DNA of 64,000 nucleotides from Paraburkholderia caffeinitolerans (lineage in GTDB: Bacteria; Pseudomonadota; Gammaproteobacteria; Burkholderiales; Burkholderiaceae), in contig NZ_CADIKL010000011.1 of NCBI RefSeq assembly GCF_902859945.1, forward strand, positions 124,001-188,000. Direction: 5' to 3'. Made by a program: the position numbers and the translations under genes. Shown here piece after piece: positions 61,551 through 64,000 of this stretch. Below the pieces are notes generated by a model. It worked only from the letters and a program-made list of their open reading frames with translations. It did no database searches and was not told the origin of the DNA. Position 1 is the stretch's first letter. The number at the start of each line of letters is the position of its first letter.

Positions 61551-61662
61551 CATTCTTCCCCTGTTTCGATCCGGCCAGTTGATAGGCACCGCGTCGCGCG
61601 CCATCCGGCGATGACCCGCGGCCACAACCGCTCCACTGTGGGTTCGCCGCGCGCGGGCCTCG

Positions 61663-61676
61663 TTGATCTGAGTCAA
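61663..61676. promoter_or_regulatory. FNR/ANR box 7
   Basis: TTGAT-CTGA-GTCAA, one mismatch. It lies between the divergent phaC and ackA genes, 111 bp before the ackA start. Confidence 0.7.
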
Positions 61677-61786
61677 GCGTGCGGGCGCCCCCAGACATAC
61701 ACTGCGTTGCACCAACTGCCGGAGCAGACACCGAGCCACGCGATGGCCGCCGTCGGCAGGCGCCTGAACCCGCACCGGGGAGACCC

Positions 61787-63001
61787 ATGCGCACGCTTGC
61801 ACTGCTTGTCATCAATGCCGGTTCGTCGAGCGTCAAGTTCGCCGTGTTCGCCTGGCCGGCGCATGGCGACCCGCAGCGCCAGCCGCTGCACGAAGGCGAA
61901 GCGATCGACGCGGCCAATGGCATCGCGATCCGCTTCGACGCGGCCCCCGAGCGCCTGCTGCAAAATGCACCCGGCGAGGACCCGTTTCGCCGGGCCCTCC
62001 GCGAGATCGTGGACTGGACGCGCGAGCGGCTCCCGCATCTCACGCTGGGCGCCGTCGCGCATCGCGTTGTGCACGGTGGCGCGCAGTATGCGGCGCCGGT
62101 GATCGTCGACGCCGGCGTGCTCGGCGCGCTGCGCCGGCTCACGCCGCTCGCGCCTTTGCATCAGCCGCATAGCCTCGATGCAATCGCCTTGCTGCGCACC
62201 GCCTTTGCGGGCGTCCCGCAGATTGCGGTATTCGATACGGCGTTCCATCGGACGCTGCCGCACAACGAGCAACTGCTGCCACTGCCGCATGCATGGTTCG
62301 ACAAGGGCGTGCGCCGCTATGGCTTTTATGGCTTGTCCTACGAATACCTGAGCGTCGCGCTCGACGAGACCTTCGGCTCGCGCGCACAGGGCCGTGTGAT
62401 TGCGGCCCACCTCCGCGGCGGCGCGAGCCTGTGCGCCATGCGCGCGCTGCGCAGCGTCGCGACGACGATGGGGTTTTCCGCGCTCGATGGCCTGATGATG
62501 GGCACGCGCTGCGGCACGCTCGATCCCGGCGCCGTGCTGCATCTGCTAGACGTCGAGCACCTCAGCCACGAAGCGCTCGGCCGGATCCTCTATCACGAGT
62601 CGGGGCTCAAGGGCGTGTCCGGCATCTCGTCCGATCCGCGAGAGCTGCTCGCGCGAGAGGCGAGCGGCGATGCCCGCGCGCACGACGCGCTCGCGCTGTA
62701 CGCGCACCGGATCGTGCGCGAGATGGGCGCGCTCGCCGCGCTGCTGGGCGGTCTCGACATGCTGGTTTTCACCGCCGGCATCGGCGAGCATTGCGCGGCT
62801 TTGCGCGAGCGGATCTGTGCGGCGTTCGGCTGGCTAGGCGTCGAGCTGGACCCGGCGGCGAACGCCGCGAATGCGCACGTGATCTCGCATGCGTCGAGCG
62901 CGGTGACGGTGGTGGTCGAGCCGACCAACGAGGCGTGGATCGCCGCGCGCGACGCGATCCGGCTGCTGCATGCCCGGCAGCGGCATGTTGCGGGAATGTG
63001 A
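61787..63001 (+). CDS. ackA: acetate kinase with altered conserved residues
   Basis: A 404-residue ASKHA-fold acetate kinase with VINAGSSSVKF, HRVVHGG, FDTAFH, GLMMGTRCGTLDPG and FTAGIGEH. It converts acetyl phosphate and ADP to acetate and ATP. The usual GFHG motif reads GFYG (Tyr-181), and the usual HLGNGAS reads HLRGGAS (Arg-210, Gly-211), so activity may be changed. GGGGAG precedes ATG 61787. It is divergent from phaC and has an FNR box. Confidence 0.88.
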   Translation: MRTLALLVINAGSSSVKFAVFAWPAHGDPQRQPLHEGEAIDAANGIAIRFDAAPERLLQNAPGEDPFRRALREIVDWTRERLPHLTLGAVAHRVVHGGAQYAAPVIVDAGVLGALRRLTPLAPLHQPHSLDAIALLRTAFAGVPQIAVFDTAFHRTLPHNEQLLPLPHAWFDKGVRRYGFYGLSYEYLSVALDETFGSRAQGRVIAAHLRGGASLCAMRALRSVATTMGFSALDGLMMGTRCGTLDPGAVLHLLDVEHLSHEALGRILYHESGLKGVSGISSDPRELLAREASGDARAHDALALYAHRIVREMGALAALLGGLDMLVFTAGIGEHCAALRERICAAFGWLGVELDPAANAANAHVISHASSAVTVVVEPTNEAWIAARDAIRLLHARQRHVAGM

Positions 63002-63087
63002 AGCGCGGCGTGCATCGCTGGCGATGCCGCCGCCCACGAGCACGTAATCGAAGCGCAGTTCGCGCACCGCTTGCTCCGACGCCATGT

Positions 63088-63612
63088 TCATCGGACCACC
63101 ACCTCGCGTTCGCGCGCGGCCAGCGCATCCTTGATCGCCAGCACGAAGCGGGCCACCTTCTCCACCGCCACATCGCGCTGCATATCGCGCGCGGAAATCG
63201 CGCAGGTGGCGAGCGGCGCGCGGTGGGCGAGCTGCTGCATCTGCGCGAACGTGTCTTCGCTACCGCGCGCGCCCATCGTGCAGAAGAACGCCGTGGCGCG
63301 CACCTCGTGCCCGTGCTGCGCAAGCCAGGTCGCGACCGGCGTCGAGGCGCGGGCGGCCCACACCGGCGTACCGACCAGCACCACGTCGTAATTCGCGAGC
63401 GCATGCGTCATCGGCCGCAAGTGCGCGGGGCGCTTGCGGACCACGTCGAGAATCGAGCGCAGGAATCCGAACGGTCCCGCGCGCCGCCCGAAATCGACCT
63501 CCTGCAGCCGTTCATAATCGCCATCGAGTTCGGCTGCAAGCCGCCCGGCAAACTCGGCCGTGGTCTCGCTGCGCGAATAGAAAACCACGAGGATTCGCGA
63601 TGGAGCGCTCAT
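63088..63612 (-). CDS. flavodoxin-family protein
   Basis: A 174-residue flavodoxin or NAD(P)H quinone oxidoreductase-like protein. The FMN phosphate loop is VVFYSRSETTAEFAG; later YDVVLVGTPVWAARASTPVATWL and FCTMGARGSE hold the isoalloxazine loops. ATG at 63612 gives the normal length; an upstream GGAGG fits. Probably an electron carrier or quinone reductase for redox stress. Confidence 0.83.
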   Translation of the reverse strand: MSAPSRILVVFYSRSETTAEFAGRLAAELDGDYERLQEVDFGRRAGPFGFLRSILDVVRKRPAHLRPMTHALANYDVVLVGTPVWAARASTPVATWLAQHGHEVRATAFFCTMGARGSEDTFAQMQQLAHRAPLATCAISARDMQRDVAVEKVARFVLAIKDALAAREREVVVR

Positions 63613-63664
63613 GGCTACCGCACCTCCATGAAATGCCACGGGCGCGCGAAGCATGCGACAGCGT

Positions 63665-63895
63665 TCATTGCGCCCCCTTCCATTCGGCCTGAAGTTGTGC
63701 ACACGGGGCCGACTGGCTCGCCTGCGCGCAGGCGAGCGCGTTGTCAGCAGACGTATTGGCGGCGAGCGCATCGAGGAAGCGCTGCACGGGCACGCCGCCG
63801 CATCGCTCGACGACGATGAAACCCGCGCAAGCAATGGCCGACGCCGTCACCACGCCGAACGCCAGCCATTCGAATCGGCGAAACAAGCGATACAT
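63665..63895 (-). CDS. small single-helix membrane protein
   Basis: A 76-residue protein with a membrane segment or uncleaved signal (FEWLAFGVVTASAIACAGFIVV) near its start and a cysteine-bearing tail (CGG, ACAQ, PCAQ). GGGAG lies seven bases before ATG 63895. No family is recognised. It lies just below the BON protein and could be co-transcribed with it. Confidence 0.55.
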   Translation of the reverse strand: MYRLFRRFEWLAFGVVTASAIACAGFIVVERCGGVPVQRFLDALAANTSADNALACAQASQSAPCAQLQAEWKGAQ

Positions 63896-63918
63896 CGCCG
63901 TGCTCCCTGGGTTGCCAT

Positions 63919-64000
63919 TCATTCGATGTCCAGAAGATCAACGATCGCGCGCACGCCCGGCGTGGCCTTCGCCGCCCCGCACACGAGACGCCGCTCGGCG
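63919..64000 (-). CDS. C-terminal end of a BON-domain protein (cut by window edge)
   Basis: The visible residues AERRLVCGAAKATPGVRAIVDLLDIE fit the end of a BON module (ERRLVE.AA...PGV..V.d.L). The remainder lies past the right edge, so the family call is tentative. Confidence 0.5.
   Translation of the reverse strand, partial: AERRLVCGAAKATPGVRAIVDLLDIE

Noticed and set aside
1..64000. CRISPR arrays, tRNA and rRNA genes
   Set aside because: No regularly spaced direct repeats and no tRNA- or rRNA-like sequence were noticed by eye; a covariance-model or repeat search was not possible.

Overview
The window is high-GC and looks like a chromosomal or megaplasmid segment from a Burkholderiaceae bacterium (Paraburkholderia, Burkholderia or Cupriavidus type). 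The clues are a DmpR-controlled multicomponent phenol hydroxylase with a meta-cleavage pathway, a Burkholderia-style general porin, tandem universal stress proteins, BON-domain proteins, class I PHA synthase and intracellular PHB depolymerase. This assignment is inferred from gene content only.

Layout. (1) 1-12011: a minus-strand phenol operon dmpKLMNOPQB-orf-CEH-I (dmpI is cut by the left edge), read from a clear -24/-12 sigma-54 promoter and faced by the divergent activator gene dmpR. (2) 12058-19165: a BON protein, a porin, a two-component FAD epoxidase of the styrene/indole monooxygenase family whose active-site fingerprint points to indole, two AraC/XylS activators, a GntR repressor and a LuxR-type remnant. 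(3) 19183-34946: a long, visibly less GC-rich minus-strand operon of about 16 genes. It combines a CarAa/OxoO-type Rieske oxygenase with its one-protein reductase, two amidases, divergent relatives of Asp/Glu racemases and M20 peptidases, two different extradiol dioxygenases (VOC type and MhpB type), two meta-cleavage hydrolases, an MhpD hydratase, a stub of mhpF, an unusual MDR reductase, a cupin, a hemerythrin and an SDR. AraC paralogues lie on both sides. My reading is a catabolic pathway for an N-heteroaromatic lactam (quinolone-like) that runs through a dihydroxyphenylpropionate-like catechol. (4) 35479-40430: an AraC gene, an acyl-CoA ligase broken by one amber codon, an MFS exporter and a carbamate-kinase remnant. 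(5) 40584-44524: an outer-membrane MetA-like protein, two genes of unknown function and a truncated IS6-type transposase. (6) 44698-64000: a low-oxygen/stress island carrying seven FNR/ANR-like boxes. It has universal stress proteins, cytochromes b562 and b561, a zinc alcohol dehydrogenase, an APH-AAA kinase fusion, PolX, PHB depolymerase, PHA synthase, acetate kinase and a flavodoxin, together with decayed P1B-ATPase and Hsp20 genes.

How it works together. Phenol is hydroxylated to catechol, cleaved at the meta position by DmpB and taken by DmpC/I/H and DmpE to 4-hydroxy-2-oxovalerate. The second operon would also feed 2-hydroxypenta-2,4-dienoate into this step through MhpB, an MhpC-like hydrolase and MhpD. 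Its own mhpF is reduced to a stub and no mhpE is present, so the final aldolase and acylating dehydrogenase must come from elsewhere, plausibly dmpFG beyond the left edge. The right-hand island appears to be a separate regulon for oxygen limitation, carbon storage and redox balance.
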